Assembly (NCBI GenBank): GCA_037140375.1
Contig: JBAXER010000050.1
Location: 1-20,734, forward strand
Reading direction: 5' to 3'
DNA length: 20,734 bases
From: WLMZ01 sp037140375
Lineage (GTDB): Bacteria > Actinomycetota > Acidimicrobiia > Acidimicrobiales > Ilumatobacteraceae
Shown here: positions 1 through 7,916 of the stretch, piece after piece
How positions within the stretch are numbered: position 1 is the first letter of the stretch
How the letters are laid out: every line of letters starts with the position of its first letter
Made by a program: the position numbers and the translations under genes
The notes under the pieces: generated by a model
What the model was told of the DNA's origin: nothing
Seen by the model: the letters and a program-made list of their open reading frames with translations, nothing else
The model's database searches: none

Positions 1-261
1 ATGGGCATCTTGTTTAACCCCACCACCGTTGCCTCGATGACCTACGCCGACGACGGACGCGAAGGCGAGATCAGCAGCCAAATTCATCTCGCCGATTCGC
101 TGGGCTTCGGAATGATGGGGGTTATCGGCGGCTCCACGGTTGCGTTCGCTGATCGCACCTCGGCCACCTTGCAGAGCGCTGTCGGCGTGAACTTCGCGCT
201 GGCCGCGCTGTGCGCTGTGCTTGGCCTCGCTGCCAGCCGCGGCGTTCGTTCTCGCGCCTAA
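1..261 (+). CDS. C-terminal fragment of a membrane transporter, probably MFS (5' end outside the window)
   Basis: The reading frame is open from the first base and ends at a TAA at 259-261, so this is only the tail of a longer protein. The ATG at base 1 is probably an internal methionine. The 86 visible residues contain two hydrophobic stretches (about residues 34-48 and 62-79) and end in a short basic tail, as in the last two helices of a major facilitator superfamily transporter. The family assignment is an inference from the membrane pattern and the loop containing SSQIHLADSLGFG. The substrate cannot be told. The gene converges on the acyl-CoA dehydrogenase with a 3-base gap. Confidence 0.5.
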   Translation: MGILFNPTTVASMTYADDGREGEISSQIHLADSLGFGMMGVIGGSTVAFADRTSATLQSAVGVNFALAALCAVLGLAASRGVRSRA

Positions 262-264
262 GCG

Positions 265-1425
265 CTAGCCGCCCACAACGCTGCGGCCGACGATCTCTTT
301 CATGATCTCACTGGTGCCGCCGTAGATGGTCTGAATGCGGCTGTCAGCCCACGCCCGGGCGATGGGATACTCACGCATGTAGCCGTAACCGCCGTGCAGT
401 TGCACGCAACGATCGACCACCTTGTTCTGCAGTTCGGTGCACCAAAACTTGGCGGCCGCGGCTTGCTCGACCGTGAGTGCTTGGTTGAGATGCAACTCGA
501 TACAACGGTCGACGTAGACCTGAGCAATCTGCACTTCGGTTGCGAGTTCGGCGAGCAAGAACTTGCTGTGCTGAAAGTGCGCAATCGACTGCCCAAACGC
601 CTTTCGCTCGGTGGTGTAGTCGACTGTCCAGTTCAGCGCTGCTTGAGCAACCGCCACAGCGCCAATCGCAATACCGAGGCGCTCTTGAGCGAGGTTGGTC
701 ATCAAGTACATGAAGCCCATGCCTTCGTCACCCAGCATGTTGGTGGCGGGCACCTCGACATCGGTGAAGAACAACTCGGCGGTGTCTTGAGCGTGCATGC
801 CCATCTTGTCGAGGTTGCGTCCACGCTCGAAGCCGGGCATACCCCGCTCGAGCACCAGCAGGCTCATCCCGCGATGCGCCTTGGATGGATCGGTCTTCAC
901 CACGGTGATGACCGCGTCGCTGAGGATGCCGTTGGAGATAAATGTCTTCGCGCCGTTCACCACAAATGAGTCGCCATGACGCACCGCTGTGGTCTTGATG
1001 CCCACGAGATCGCTGCCGGTGTTCGGCTCGGTCATCGCAATTGCACCGATGCGTTCGCCGGTGACCATGCCGGGGAGCCACCGCCGCTGCTGCTCTTCAT
1101 TGCACAGGCTCACGAAGTAGGGCAGCACAATGTCGTTGTGCAGGGTCATGCCGTTGGCGCTACCGATAACACCGGTCATGCCAATCTCTTCGGCCATCAC
1201 TGCTGCAAAGCGGTAGTCGTCGGTGCCGCCGCCGCCGAACTTCTCGGGAACCGTGAGGCCGAGGAATCCGTGTCGTCCGGCTTCAAGCCAAATCTCGCGC
1301 GACACGAGGCCATCGCGCTCCCACTGCTCATGGTTTGGAACGACCTCGTTGTCGAGCCACGCTCGAAAGGCGGTGCGGAACTGATCGTGGTCGTCGTTGA
1401 ACAGGGTGCGCGGAATCTGCTGCAT
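265..1425 (-). CDS. Acyl-CoA dehydrogenase
   Basis: This is an FAD-dependent flavoprotein that oxidises an acyl-CoA to the trans-2-enoyl-CoA and passes electrons to ETF. The 386-residue length is normal for the family. Visible signatures in order are the flavin-binding AMTEPNTGSD segment, VNGAKTFISNG, the ERKAFGQ motif, and the C-terminal QLHGGYGYMREYP followed by RIQTIYGGTSEIMKE. The Glu of GGTSE (about residue 373) matches the catalytic base of short/medium-chain and long-chain-type enzymes. I chose the ATG at 1425 over a TTG 11 codons upstream, because homologues begin shortly before the TLFNDDHDQFR segment and the TTG would overlap the preceding gene. It lies 22 bases downstream of an unknown membrane protein, probably in one transcript. 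Acyl chain specificity is not decided by the sequence. Confidence 0.93.
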   Translation of the reverse strand: MQQIPRTLFNDDHDQFRTAFRAWLDNEVVPNHEQWERDGLVSREIWLEAGRHGFLGLTVPEKFGGGGTDDYRFAAVMAEEIGMTGVIGSANGMTLHNDIVLPYFVSLCNEEQQRRWLPGMVTGERIGAIAMTEPNTGSDLVGIKTTAVRHGDSFVVNGAKTFISNGILSDAVITVVKTDPSKAHRGMSLLVLERGMPGFERGRNLDKMGMHAQDTAELFFTDVEVPATNMLGDEGMGFMYLMTNLAQERLGIAIGAVAVAQAALNWTVDYTTERKAFGQSIAHFQHSKFLLAELATEVQIAQVYVDRCIELHLNQALTVEQAAAAKFWCTELQNKVVDRCVQLHGGYGYMREYPIARAWADSRIQTIYGGTSEIMKEIVGRSVVGG

Positions 1426-1447
1426 GACCGCCGATGCTAAAGCCGGA

Positions 1448-2209
1448 CTAGCCAGCAAGCACCGCTCGGGCGACCAGGTCGGTGCCGAAAGCGGTGAGAA
1501 TTGCGAGATACAACAGTCCGGTTGCGGCCATCACTGCCGAGTAATACCGCTCCCGAAGCGCTCGCTTGGTGACCCAGCACAACACGGCTGTAGTGATCGA
1601 ACACGCCACCCAAAAGTACCCGAGCGTGCCGTTCCATCCGTCGGAAACAGTGCCGCTGAGCACGCTGAGCATGCCGGTTGGCAGCAACAAGGCGGCCACC
1701 TCAATAGGCAACACATACTGCGTGACCTGCACCAATTCGTTGAGCAGGCCGCGAGGCAGGCCAGGCTGCACCAGATACCAGTGGCCGAGCAACATGGCGT
1801 CGGTGACCGCACCAAGAAAAGCTGCGCCCACCAACGTGCGGATCACTGCGACCAAATCGTTGCCGCCTGCGCCAATGCCTGCGGCGACAAGACCCACGAG
1901 ACCGATCGCCGGAGCCACCAAATCGAGCCAAGGAGCAAAGCGATCGTCGCGGCGGCGCACGATGGATATCAGCAGCGCGACGAGAGCCGCAAGCCCCACA
2001 CCGAACGACGCCATCTCGCGCACAACTTCGGAGCCAAAGCGCAGACCGCACACCAACGCTCCAAAAGCCAACAGCAAATAAACGCCACGCAGCAGCCAGC
2101 CATAGCCAGCGCCGACAAGTCGGCGGCGAGTGGTGAACCACAAGAAAAACAATCCACCGGTGGACCACTGCAGCAATACGGTGGCGGCATCGATACGGAT
2201 CACGATCAA
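1448..2209 (-). CDS. Polytopic membrane protein of unknown function
   Basis: I do not recognise this family. The 253 residues are almost entirely hydrophobic, with about seven or eight predicted membrane helices (roughly residues 6-26, 36-56, 66-84, 94-112, 119-144, 163-184, 190-213 and 222-244). Short arginine-rich loops (TTRRR, IVRRRDDR) suggest cytoplasmic faces. A polar motif inside the membrane region, LLGHWYLVQPGLP at about 141-153, contains the only histidine and is the best candidate for a functional or metal-binding site. The start is uncertain: the ORF begins at TTG 2209, an in-frame GTG lies at 2203, there is no ATG nearby, and no good ribosome-binding site is seen. The gene is just upstream of the acyl-CoA dehydrogenase and divergent from the lipoprotein at 2278. 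Confidence 0.7.
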   Translation of the reverse strand: MIVIRIDAATVLLQWSTGGLFFLWFTTRRRLVGAGYGWLLRGVYLLLAFGALVCGLRFGSEVVREMASFGVGLAALVALLISIVRRRDDRFAPWLDLVAPAIGLVGLVAAGIGAGGNDLVAVIRTLVGAAFLGAVTDAMLLGHWYLVQPGLPRGLLNELVQVTQYVLPIEVAALLLPTGMLSVLSGTVSDGWNGTLGYFWVACSITTAVLCWVTKRALRERYYSAVMAATGLLYLAILTAFGTDLVARAVLAG

Positions 2210-2261
2210 CGACGATAGGCGAGCGAGGGGCGACAGACACCGTTTCGCTCAGTTCATCCCC

Positions 2262-2267
2262 TACGAT
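2262..2267 (+). promoter_or_regulatory. Possible -10 element (TACGAT) for a leaderless lipoprotein mRNA
   Basis: TACGAT matches the TANNNT pattern of actinobacterial -10 elements and ends 10 bases before the ATG at 2278. No Shine-Dalgarno-like sequence precedes that ATG. If used, transcription would start at or within a few bases of the start codon. No convincing -35 hexamer is visible, so this is a weak call. Confidence 0.3.
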
Positions 2268-2277
2268 CGCAGCTTGT

Positions 2278-2898
2278 ATGCGTCTCTTCCGCTCTCTCGC
2301 CGTCGCCATTGTCGCCCCGCTGTTGTTCAGCGGGTGCATCACCGGCGAGCGTCCGTCGTTCGGATCGCAAGCAGACCCAGCGATCGAGGCAGTGCTCAGC
2401 AAGCTCGATACGTCCATCGGCCCGTTCACCGCGAGCTATTCGATCCTCACCCGATTCGGCAACTTTGTTACGCCCGTTACCGTTGCGATCCAGAACGAAA
2501 GCGAGCGTTCGATCACTTTTGCCGATGTTCGTTTCCTGCAATCAGTGGGCGGCTTCCGCACCTGCACGTTGTCTACCGGCCAGTGCTCAATCACCGCCGA
2601 CGATGCCACCATCAGCAATCTCTCGGTCACTCACGAGTTCTATGGTGCCGCTCCAGCAGCGCGTATTCGCCAAGATGTCACCGTGATGGTTGGCCCGGCA
2701 ATCGCTTCAGTCGAGCAATTTGTTGATCAGAACGCCACGTGTGTGCAGCTCAGCTTCACCAGTGGCACCAAGAAGTACTGCGTGCTCGAAAACGGCATGC
2801 TCGCCTATCAAGACACACCCGACCTGCAGATCACGCTCACCAAGCTGACCGACACGATCGATGTCAAGTTGTTCAACACATCGCTCGCCGGCCAGTAG
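2278..2898 (+). CDS. Secreted lipoprotein of unknown function
   Basis: The N-terminus is a lipoprotein signal peptide: MRLFR, a hydrophobic core, then the lipobox FSGC with the lipidated cysteine at residue 20. The mature part of about 186 residues is predicted to be extracytoplasmic and rich in Ser/Thr/Val, consistent with a beta-rich fold. Four further cysteines (96, 103, 155, 168) fall in two pairs and could form disulfides. I recognise no domain. It is divergent from the membrane protein at 1448-2209 (68 bases between starts) and convergent with the deacylase (9 bases between stops). The mRNA may be leaderless because no ribosome-binding site precedes the ATG. Confidence 0.78.
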   Translation: MRLFRSLAVAIVAPLLFSGCITGERPSFGSQADPAIEAVLSKLDTSIGPFTASYSILTRFGNFVTPVTVAIQNESERSITFADVRFLQSVGGFRTCTLSTGQCSITADDATISNLSVTHEFYGAAPAARIRQDVTVMVGPAIASVEQFVDQNATCVQLSFTSGTKKYCVLENGMLAYQDTPDLQITLTKLTDTIDVKLFNTSLAGQ

Positions 2899-2907
2899 GC
2901 CATCGGG

Positions 2908-4620
2908 TTACTGCACCCGCACGGTGTTCGTGTCTCGGCCGCTGCGCAACAAGGTGCCAGGGCGCGCATCGAGCATCTCGCCGTGCTGCACGCATGGCAC
3001 ACCATTCACGAGCACATTGCTGATGCCGTTGGCCTCGCCGTAGACACGACCAGCGCCGCCAGGTAGATCGAACTTGGTGAACACCTCACCCGGGCCGATG
3101 TTGTGACGATCGAACACCACAATGTCTGCAGCGTTACCCACCGCCAACGTGCCGCGACCCTTCAGGCCATACAGCGCCGCCGGCGCGCCGGTGAGATAGT
3201 GCACGGCTTCTTCGAGCGGCAGTAGCTCGCGATCGACTGTGGTGCGAGCAATCAACGTGGTGGCGTAGCTGAAGCTGTCGATCATGTCGAGATGTGCCCC
3301 GGCGTCGGATGCACCAACGATGGCTCGAGGGTCGCGCCACACCTCGACGCGCTTTTCCCAGCTGGCGTTGGTCTGGCCGGTATCCATGCTGGCGATGACG
3401 GTGTTGAGGTCGTCGTCGATTGCGATGTCGACCAGCGCGTCCCACGGGTCTTTGTTGAGTTCTGTGGCGATGGCCCCGATCGACAGTCCCTCAAAGCGCT
3501 TCCAGTTTTCGCTGAAGGTTTCGAGCAACGTGTAGGTGCCCCAGTTGGCCAACGAGCGCAGCGGTTCTGGCGCCGATTGCGCAAGCCGATTCATCTCGGC
3601 GCGGCCCGCAGGATCGCGCAGCATCGCCAGCTTGGTCGCAGGATCGAGCGCCATGAGCTTGTCCCATCCCGGCAAGATGTCGAGCACGAAACCACTGCGC
3701 AGGTTCAGGCGCAGGCGGAACGTGTCGGGCAACGTGAGCGCCAAGACGCGGCCGCCTTTGGCCTCGGCGATGTCTCCGCCCGTGAGCTGATGCTGCACCT
3801 GCTCCCAGTTTTGAGCCTGAACCTGCAACAGGTTCCAGTTGAGCGGACGGTTGGCCGCCACGCTCATCGCGGCCATGAGATCGAACGACTCGTCGGTGAA
3901 GCGACCGACCTGAGGGATGAACTCAAGCGTGGTGCCGGGGAACTCCCGAACAACGCTGCACAGAGCAACGAGTTCTTCACGGGTGCCATGGCGAGACGGA
4001 ACTGGCGAGCCAGTGTGGTCGTTGTGCGAGGTGGACCATGTCGAAGAAAAACCCATGCCACCGGCTGCGAGGCCTTCGCGCAACAGATTCTGCATCTTGA
4101 TGATCTCTTCGGGCGTGGCCGCTCGCTCGGTGGCTTGGTCTTTGAGCACGCTGCGGCGAATGGCCGAGTGCCCAACCAAGAAACCAGCGTTGGGCATCAA
4201 GGTGCCGTCGAGACGGTCGAGGTATTCGCCAGTGGTGCGCCAGTCCCACGGCACACCTTGCTGCAGCGACTCGAGCGGCATGCCCTCGACTCGGGCCAAC
4301 ATACGCATCAGGTAATCGCCGTCTTCGGGGGCAAGCGGCGCAATCGTGAAACCGCAGTTGCCGCCCATCACGGTGGTGACGCCATGCAACGGCGACGGGC
4401 TCAGCGTGGTGTCCCAAAAAGCCTGAGCGTCGTAGTGAGTGTGGATGTCGATGAACCCAGGGGTCACCACCTGATCGGTGGCATCAATACGTTGGTGCGC
4501 GGCCTCGGTGACATCACCGATCTCGACGATGATGCCGTCGCGAATTCCGATGTCGGCAGCAACGGCAGCACGTCCAGTGCCGTCGATGACCTTGCCTCCG
4601 GTAATCACTACATCCAACAT
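2908..4620 (-). CDS. N-acyl-D-amino-acid deacylase family amidohydrolase
   Basis: This 570-residue metal-dependent hydrolase belongs to the amidohydrolase superfamily (D-aminoacylase group), which cleaves N-acyl groups from D-amino acids or related amides. The N-terminus (MLDVVITGGKVIDGTG) is the usual small beta domain. The metal motif HTHYDAQ has His60 and His62. The segment GGNCGFTIAPL holds Cys89, matching the cysteine metal ligand of D-aminoacylases. GASDAGAHLDM near residues 450-460 supplies the catalytic Asp region. The frame stays open for another 134 codons upstream, but the ATG at 4620 is preceded by a clear GAGAGGGG ribosome-binding site (4626-4633), and the extension overlaps the divergent DUF35 gene. 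The true substrate may differ from simple acyl-D-amino acids, since many members of this group are uncharacterised. Confidence 0.9.
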   Translation of the reverse strand: MLDVVITGGKVIDGTGRAAVAADIGIRDGIIVEIGDVTEAAHQRIDATDQVVTPGFIDIHTHYDAQAFWDTTLSPSPLHGVTTVMGGNCGFTIAPLAPEDGDYLMRMLARVEGMPLESLQQGVPWDWRTTGEYLDRLDGTLMPNAGFLVGHSAIRRSVLKDQATERAATPEEIIKMQNLLREGLAAGGMGFSSTWSTSHNDHTGSPVPSRHGTREELVALCSVVREFPGTTLEFIPQVGRFTDESFDLMAAMSVAANRPLNWNLLQVQAQNWEQVQHQLTGGDIAEAKGGRVLALTLPDTFRLRLNLRSGFVLDILPGWDKLMALDPATKLAMLRDPAGRAEMNRLAQSAPEPLRSLANWGTYTLLETFSENWKRFEGLSIGAIATELNKDPWDALVDIAIDDDLNTVIASMDTGQTNASWEKRVEVWRDPRAIVGASDAGAHLDMIDSFSYATTLIARTTVDRELLPLEEAVHYLTGAPAALYGLKGRGTLAVGNAADIVVFDRHNIGPGEVFTKFDLPGGAGRVYGEANGISNVLVNGVPCVQHGEMLDARPGTLLRSGRDTNTVRVQ

Positions 4621-4625
4621 TGCGG

Positions 4626-4633
4626 CCCCTCTC
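4626..4633 (-). promoter_or_regulatory. Ribosome-binding site deciding the deacylase start
   Basis: On the minus strand the sequence GAGAGGGG lies five bases before the ATG at 4620. It fixes the start there and rejects the 134-codon upstream extension of the frame. Confidence 0.7.
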
Positions 4634-4725
4634 AGCGAATCTCCACGTGACGTTATTGCACGGGTGGGTGATCGGGCGTGTCCTCCGCTTTGCCTTTTGT
4701 CCACTGCGTCCTGAAGAATGCAGTT

Positions 4726-5121
4726 GTGTCCGAACAGATCCCCTTCGTCGAGTATCTCCAACTCGCTCCAACCCCCCACCTCGTCGCCCATCAGTGCACC
4801 TCGTGTGGCGCCCGGTTCTTCGATCGCCGCAATGCCTGCGCATCGTGCTTTGGCACGTCGTTCGCCGACGCTGACATCGCCACCGAAGGCTTCGTGCGGT
4901 CGTTCACCATCGTCTCGTTCGCAGCGCCAGGCATTCCTGTGCCGTTCGTGTCGGCCATCATCGAGTGCGACGGCACCAGCGTTCGCGGCAACCTCACCAA
5001 CGTCACTGCCGACCCAGAGCACGTGTCGCTCGGCATGAAGGTGCGCCTCACCACCTACGTCGTCGGCGCCGATGATGCCGGCACCGAAGCCGTCAACTTC
5101 GCCTTCGAACCTGTCTCCTGA
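4726..5121 (+). CDS. DUF35 OB-fold / zinc-ribbon acyl-CoA-binding protein
   Basis: This 131-residue protein has the two-part DUF35 layout. An N-terminal rubredoxin-like zinc ribbon has Cys24-x2-Cys27 and Cys38-x2-Cys41, and an OB-fold covers about residues 50-130. Such proteins bind CoA thioesters and form complexes with thiolase-fold enzymes (for example ChsH2 with Ltp2, or the archaeal thiolase/HMG-CoA synthase complex), acting as an acyl-CoA channel or structural partner. The thiolase that follows is the obvious partner. I chose the GTG at 4726 because homologues begin a few residues before the PFVEYL segment and GAAG lies 10 bases upstream. A GTG at 4678 is the alternative. The stop codon is embedded in a 9-bp hairpin. 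Confidence 0.85.
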   Translation: MSEQIPFVEYLQLAPTPHLVAHQCTSCGARFFDRRNACASCFGTSFADADIATEGFVRSFTIVSFAAPGIPVPFVSAIIECDGTSVRGNLTNVTADPEHVSLGMKVRLTTYVVGADDAGTEAVNFAFEPVS

Positions 5122-5138
5122 TCTGCAACGCAGATCAG
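5118..5138 (+). terminator. Perfect 9-bp hairpin overlapping the DUF35 stop codon
   Basis: CTGATCTGC (5118-5126) and GCAGATCAG (5130-5138) are exact inverse complements around the loop AAC. A pyrimidine-rich, T-containing stretch follows (5142-5160). The DUF35 stop TGA (5119-5121) is inside the left arm. The structure could be a partial terminator or an mRNA stability element that sets different levels for the DUF35 protein and the thiolase. It lacks an uninterrupted T run, so full termination is uncertain. Confidence 0.5.
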
Positions 5139-5192
5139 CACACTTTCTTCATTTTCTTCATCAACCAATAAGAACTCTTAGAACTCACTTGT

Positions 5193-5198
5193 AAGGAG
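5193..5198 (+). promoter_or_regulatory. Strong ribosome-binding site for the thiolase
   Basis: AAGGAG lies five bases before the ATG at 5204. It is the most canonical Shine-Dalgarno sequence in the window and suggests efficient translation of the thiolase. A 7-bp direct repeat, AGAACTC (5171-5177 and 5180-5186), lies just upstream and could be an operator, but this is unproven. Confidence 0.75.
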
Positions 5199-5203
5199 TA
5201 GCC

Positions 5204-6406
5204 ATGTCTAGCGGCGACGTTTGGATCCTCGGGATCAACATGACCAAGTTCGGTAAGCACACCGACAAAGACACCGTCGACCTCGCTGCGCAAGCAGCGA
5301 TGGCCGCGCTTGCCGACGGCGGCGTCACTATGGCCGACATGGGCGTGTTGGCCGCAGGTTGCCTGATGGGCGGTGGCGGTATTGCCCAGATGATTCAAAA
5401 GCAGATCGGCCAGACCGGCATCCCGGCGTACAACGTGTCAAACGCCTGCGCCACCGGCGCCACGGCGTTGCGCGTTGCCTACATGTCCATCAAGAGCGGC
5501 GAGTGCGACTTCGGCCTCGCTGTAGGCGTCGAGAAGCTCAGCGGCGTTGGCCTGCTGTCGGGCGGCAACCGCAAAGACGACGGCAAGACCTGGAACCGCG
5601 CTGGCCGTTACGGCGCAGTGGCCTCAACCGATGGCCGCATCGGCACCGACACCATGCCGGGCGTGTTCGCTCAGGTCGGCATGGAGTACGCCCACAAGTA
5701 CGGCGGCGCCGACTTCAAGTTGTTCGCTCAGATCAGCGAGAAGAACCACGCTCACTCAACGCTCAACCCGTTGGCTGCCTACCAGAAGCGCTTCACCCTC
5801 GACGAGATCATGAACGACATGATGATCGCATACCCGAACACCCGCGCCATGTGCTCAGCCAACTGCGACGGCGGCGCCGCAGCAGTGTTGGTCAGCGATG
5901 CCAAGCTCAAGACCCTGTCGCTCGAGCAGCAGCGCCGTGCGGTCAAGATCTCAGCGTCAGTGCTCACCTCTGACCCATACGAAGAGGCCTGCCAGGTTCT
6001 CCCCGATGTGAACACGCTCACCCGTCGTGCCGCCGCCCAGGCGTACGCCAAGGCTGGCATCGGCCCCGAAGACCTCGACCTCGTCGAGTTGCACGACTGC
6101 TTCGCCACTGCCGAACTGGTGCACTACGACAACCTCGGTCTGTGCAAGCCAGGCGAAGCTGCCGACTTCTTCAAGAGCGGCGCCACATGGCGCGATGGCT
6201 CAACCCCAGTCAACGTGTCGGGCGGCCTCGAATCAAAGGGTCACCCCATTGCAGCCACCGGCATTGCCAACGTCTGGGAAGTGTGTCATCACCTGCGCGG
6301 CGAGGCTGGCGATCGTCAGATCCAAGGCGCCAAGGTTGGCCTGGCCCATGTCATCGGCCTCGGCTCGGCATGTGGCATCCACATCCTCGAGAAGTCAGGC
6401 CTCTGA
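5204..6406 (+). CDS. SCP-x-type thiolase (acetyl-CoA acetyltransferase family)
   Basis: This 400-residue thiolase-fold enzyme cleaves or forms beta-ketoacyl-CoA. The nucleophilic cysteine is Cys82 in SNACATGATAL. The second catalytic block is ELHDCFA with His297, the third is SKGHPIAATG with His347, and the C-terminal GSACGIHIL carries Cys390. These features fit the sterol carrier protein-x / lipid-transfer thiolase group. Because the cysteine and histidines are present, a true thiolase is more likely than an Ltp2-type aldolase. A strong AAGGAG fixes the start. It follows its DUF35 partner by 82 bases, as is usual for this pair. The substrate could be a branched, steroid-derived or fatty acyl-CoA; the sequence alone does not decide. 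Confidence 0.92.
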   Translation: MSSGDVWILGINMTKFGKHTDKDTVDLAAQAAMAALADGGVTMADMGVLAAGCLMGGGGIAQMIQKQIGQTGIPAYNVSNACATGATALRVAYMSIKSGECDFGLAVGVEKLSGVGLLSGGNRKDDGKTWNRAGRYGAVASTDGRIGTDTMPGVFAQVGMEYAHKYGGADFKLFAQISEKNHAHSTLNPLAAYQKRFTLDEIMNDMMIAYPNTRAMCSANCDGGAAAVLVSDAKLKTLSLEQQRRAVKISASVLTSDPYEEACQVLPDVNTLTRRAAAQAYAKAGIGPEDLDLVELHDCFATAELVHYDNLGLCKPGEAADFFKSGATWRDGSTPVNVSGGLESKGHPIAATGIANVWEVCHHLRGEAGDRQIQGAKVGLAHVIGLGSACGIHILEKSGL

Positions 6407-6423
6407 GCCCAACTGTTGTGAGC

Positions 6424-6454
6424 GAGCCGGCTGGGGGCAACCCCAGCTCGGCTC
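6424..6454. terminator. Bidirectional terminator-like hairpin between convergent genes
   Basis: The left arm 6424-6436 (GAGCCGGCTGGGG) pairs with the right arm 6441-6454 (CCCCAGCTCGGCTC). One base is bulged and the four-base loop GCAA is of GNRA type, which is very stable. It sits between the stops of the thiolase (6406) and the carotenoid oxygenase (6483), so it could end both transcripts. No long T tract is seen on either side. Confidence 0.65.
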
Positions 6455-6482
6455 AATCAACTCGTTCTCAATGAACAACGTT

Positions 6483-7850
6483 TCAGTCGGCGATCCAGCT
6501 GCCGTGAAAGCCAAACGGCACTCGCTGCGGTAGTGGCACAATCGCCAGTGGCTCTGCACTCATGTCGCGTGCATCGAGCACCACGAACGATGAACTCTGC
6601 GTGGCCTTGTCGTAGAGGTACGTGATCACGTAGCCATCGTCTTCGGCAGTGCCGTTTGCGGTTGGCACAAACACCGGCTCACCCGAAACGGTGGTTGGGC
6701 CGAAGTCGTGTACTTCGCTTGTGCCCTTGCCAAGGTCGTACTTGAGAAACACGCTCGAGCCGTCCATCTCGCTCACACCTTGGTCACGCGAGCTCAGCGC
6801 CCAGCCGACGTTGTTCTGCAAGCCACAGCGGCGATCGTCGATACGCGGGAAGGCGTGCTCGCGGTCGTCGAGTTGCTCTTCGTGCACAGTGCCCGTGTTG
6901 AGATCGAAGCGCCAGCGCCACAGGTAGCACGGCTCAAACTTGTCGGCGCCGCCCTGCCACATGCTTGCGTGACGACCAGCGTCGAGCCACACCGTGTGAC
7001 CGTCGGGACCATCGTCCCATGCGTTCATGATGTGGAAGATGTAGCACAGGTCGATATCGAACCAGCGTGGCTGCTCGCCACGGCGCGCTGCTTCGCGGTT
7101 CAACAAACCAATGCGAGCTCCGTAGCCCTCTTCCCAACCGAAGGGCATGCCGCCCGACATTGCGTCTTCGATGTTGAAGGTGACGGGGAGGTCGAGGAAG
7201 ATCGCGTAGTTGCGGCTGATCGCAAAGTCGTGGATCATCGTTGGACCAGGCACGTCGATGGCCTGAGTATGCACCAACTGTCCGGCGGCATCGGCCACGT
7301 GATACGTGACGAACGGCGGCATAAATCCGTACCCAAAGAAATGCATCTCGCCGGTCTCGGCGCATGTGTGCGGGTGCGCTGTCATTGGAGTATCGAGACG
7401 GCCATCGAAGTTGTATGGCCCAAGCGTGTCGAGTTCGTTCGACAACTCGTTGGGCAAGCTGCCCTCTTCGAGCGCCAAGATGCGGTTGGCGTGGCTCACG
7501 ATGTGCGTGTTGGCCAAACCAACGGTGAGGTCCATGCTGCCATTTGTCATGTCGAAACGATCGACCCCGGCGAGCGCCTTGGTGCGCACCAAACGGTTGC
7601 GATACCACTCGGCCTTGCCGTCGCGAATGCGGATGCCATGAATCATTCCGTCGCCCGCAAACCAATGCAGCGTCGGGCCGTTCATCGGGTTGGCACCATT
7701 GCGGAAATAGCGACCGTTGAGATCGGCTGGCAGCTTGCCAATCACGGGCAGATCGAAGGCTTCGACCTCATCCATCACCGGGGCATAGTTGCCACGCATG
7801 TGCCATGGGAGTCGGGTATCGATACCGGGCTGATCGTCGAGCGCTGTCAT
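6483..7850 (-). CDS. Carotenoid oxygenase (RPE65 / carotenoid cleavage dioxygenase family)
   Basis: The 455-residue protein is a seven-bladed beta-propeller, non-heme Fe(II) oxygenase that cleaves conjugated double bonds of carotenoids, apocarotenoids or stilbene-like aromatics. All four iron-binding histidines can be placed: His159 in TAHPH, His207 in MIHDFA, His273 in IFHIMNA and His449 near the C-terminus in GFHGSW. The N-terminal motif LNGRYFRNGANP and the segment LHWFAGDGMIHG are typical of the family. The ATG at 7850 gives a normal length; the ribosome-binding site is weak. It is 66 bases downstream of the M24 peptidase on the same strand. Whether the substrate is a carotenoid or an aromatic stilbene is open. 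Confidence 0.94.
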   Translation of the reverse strand: MTALDDQPGIDTRLPWHMRGNYAPVMDEVEAFDLPVIGKLPADLNGRYFRNGANPMNGPTLHWFAGDGMIHGIRIRDGKAEWYRNRLVRTKALAGVDRFDMTNGSMDLTVGLANTHIVSHANRILALEEGSLPNELSNELDTLGPYNFDGRLDTPMTAHPHTCAETGEMHFFGYGFMPPFVTYHVADAAGQLVHTQAIDVPGPTMIHDFAISRNYAIFLDLPVTFNIEDAMSGGMPFGWEEGYGARIGLLNREAARRGEQPRWFDIDLCYIFHIMNAWDDGPDGHTVWLDAGRHASMWQGGADKFEPCYLWRWRFDLNTGTVHEEQLDDREHAFPRIDDRRCGLQNNVGWALSSRDQGVSEMDGSSVFLKYDLGKGTSEVHDFGPTTVSGEPVFVPTANGTAEDDGYVITYLYDKATQSSSFVVLDARDMSAEPLAIVPLPQRVPFGFHGSWIAD

Positions 7851-7916
7851 GGCCGAATTCTTACATCTTGAGCAACCGAAAAACGTGCTCAGACAGATTT
7901 CGGCTCATGCGGCGGG

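Noticed and set aside
4644..4649. CACGTG palindrome in the divergent deacylase/DUF35 gap as an operator
   Set aside because: A single six-base palindrome is too common by chance to support a site.
3292..4650. A 452-residue plus-strand ORF opposite the deacylase
   Set aside because: It is antisense to a gene with clear amidohydrolase motifs; its own translation shows no motif.
4621..5022. A 134-residue N-terminal extension of the deacylase
   Set aside because: It is antisense to the DUF35 gene, has no domain, and a good ribosome-binding site marks the ATG at 4620.
6708..7871. Long plus-strand ORF opposite the carotenoid oxygenase (similarly 7941-9116 opposite the M24 peptidase and 10715-11956 opposite E2)
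   Set aside because: These are antisense shadows of well-supported genes, with low-complexity or His/Arg-rich translations.
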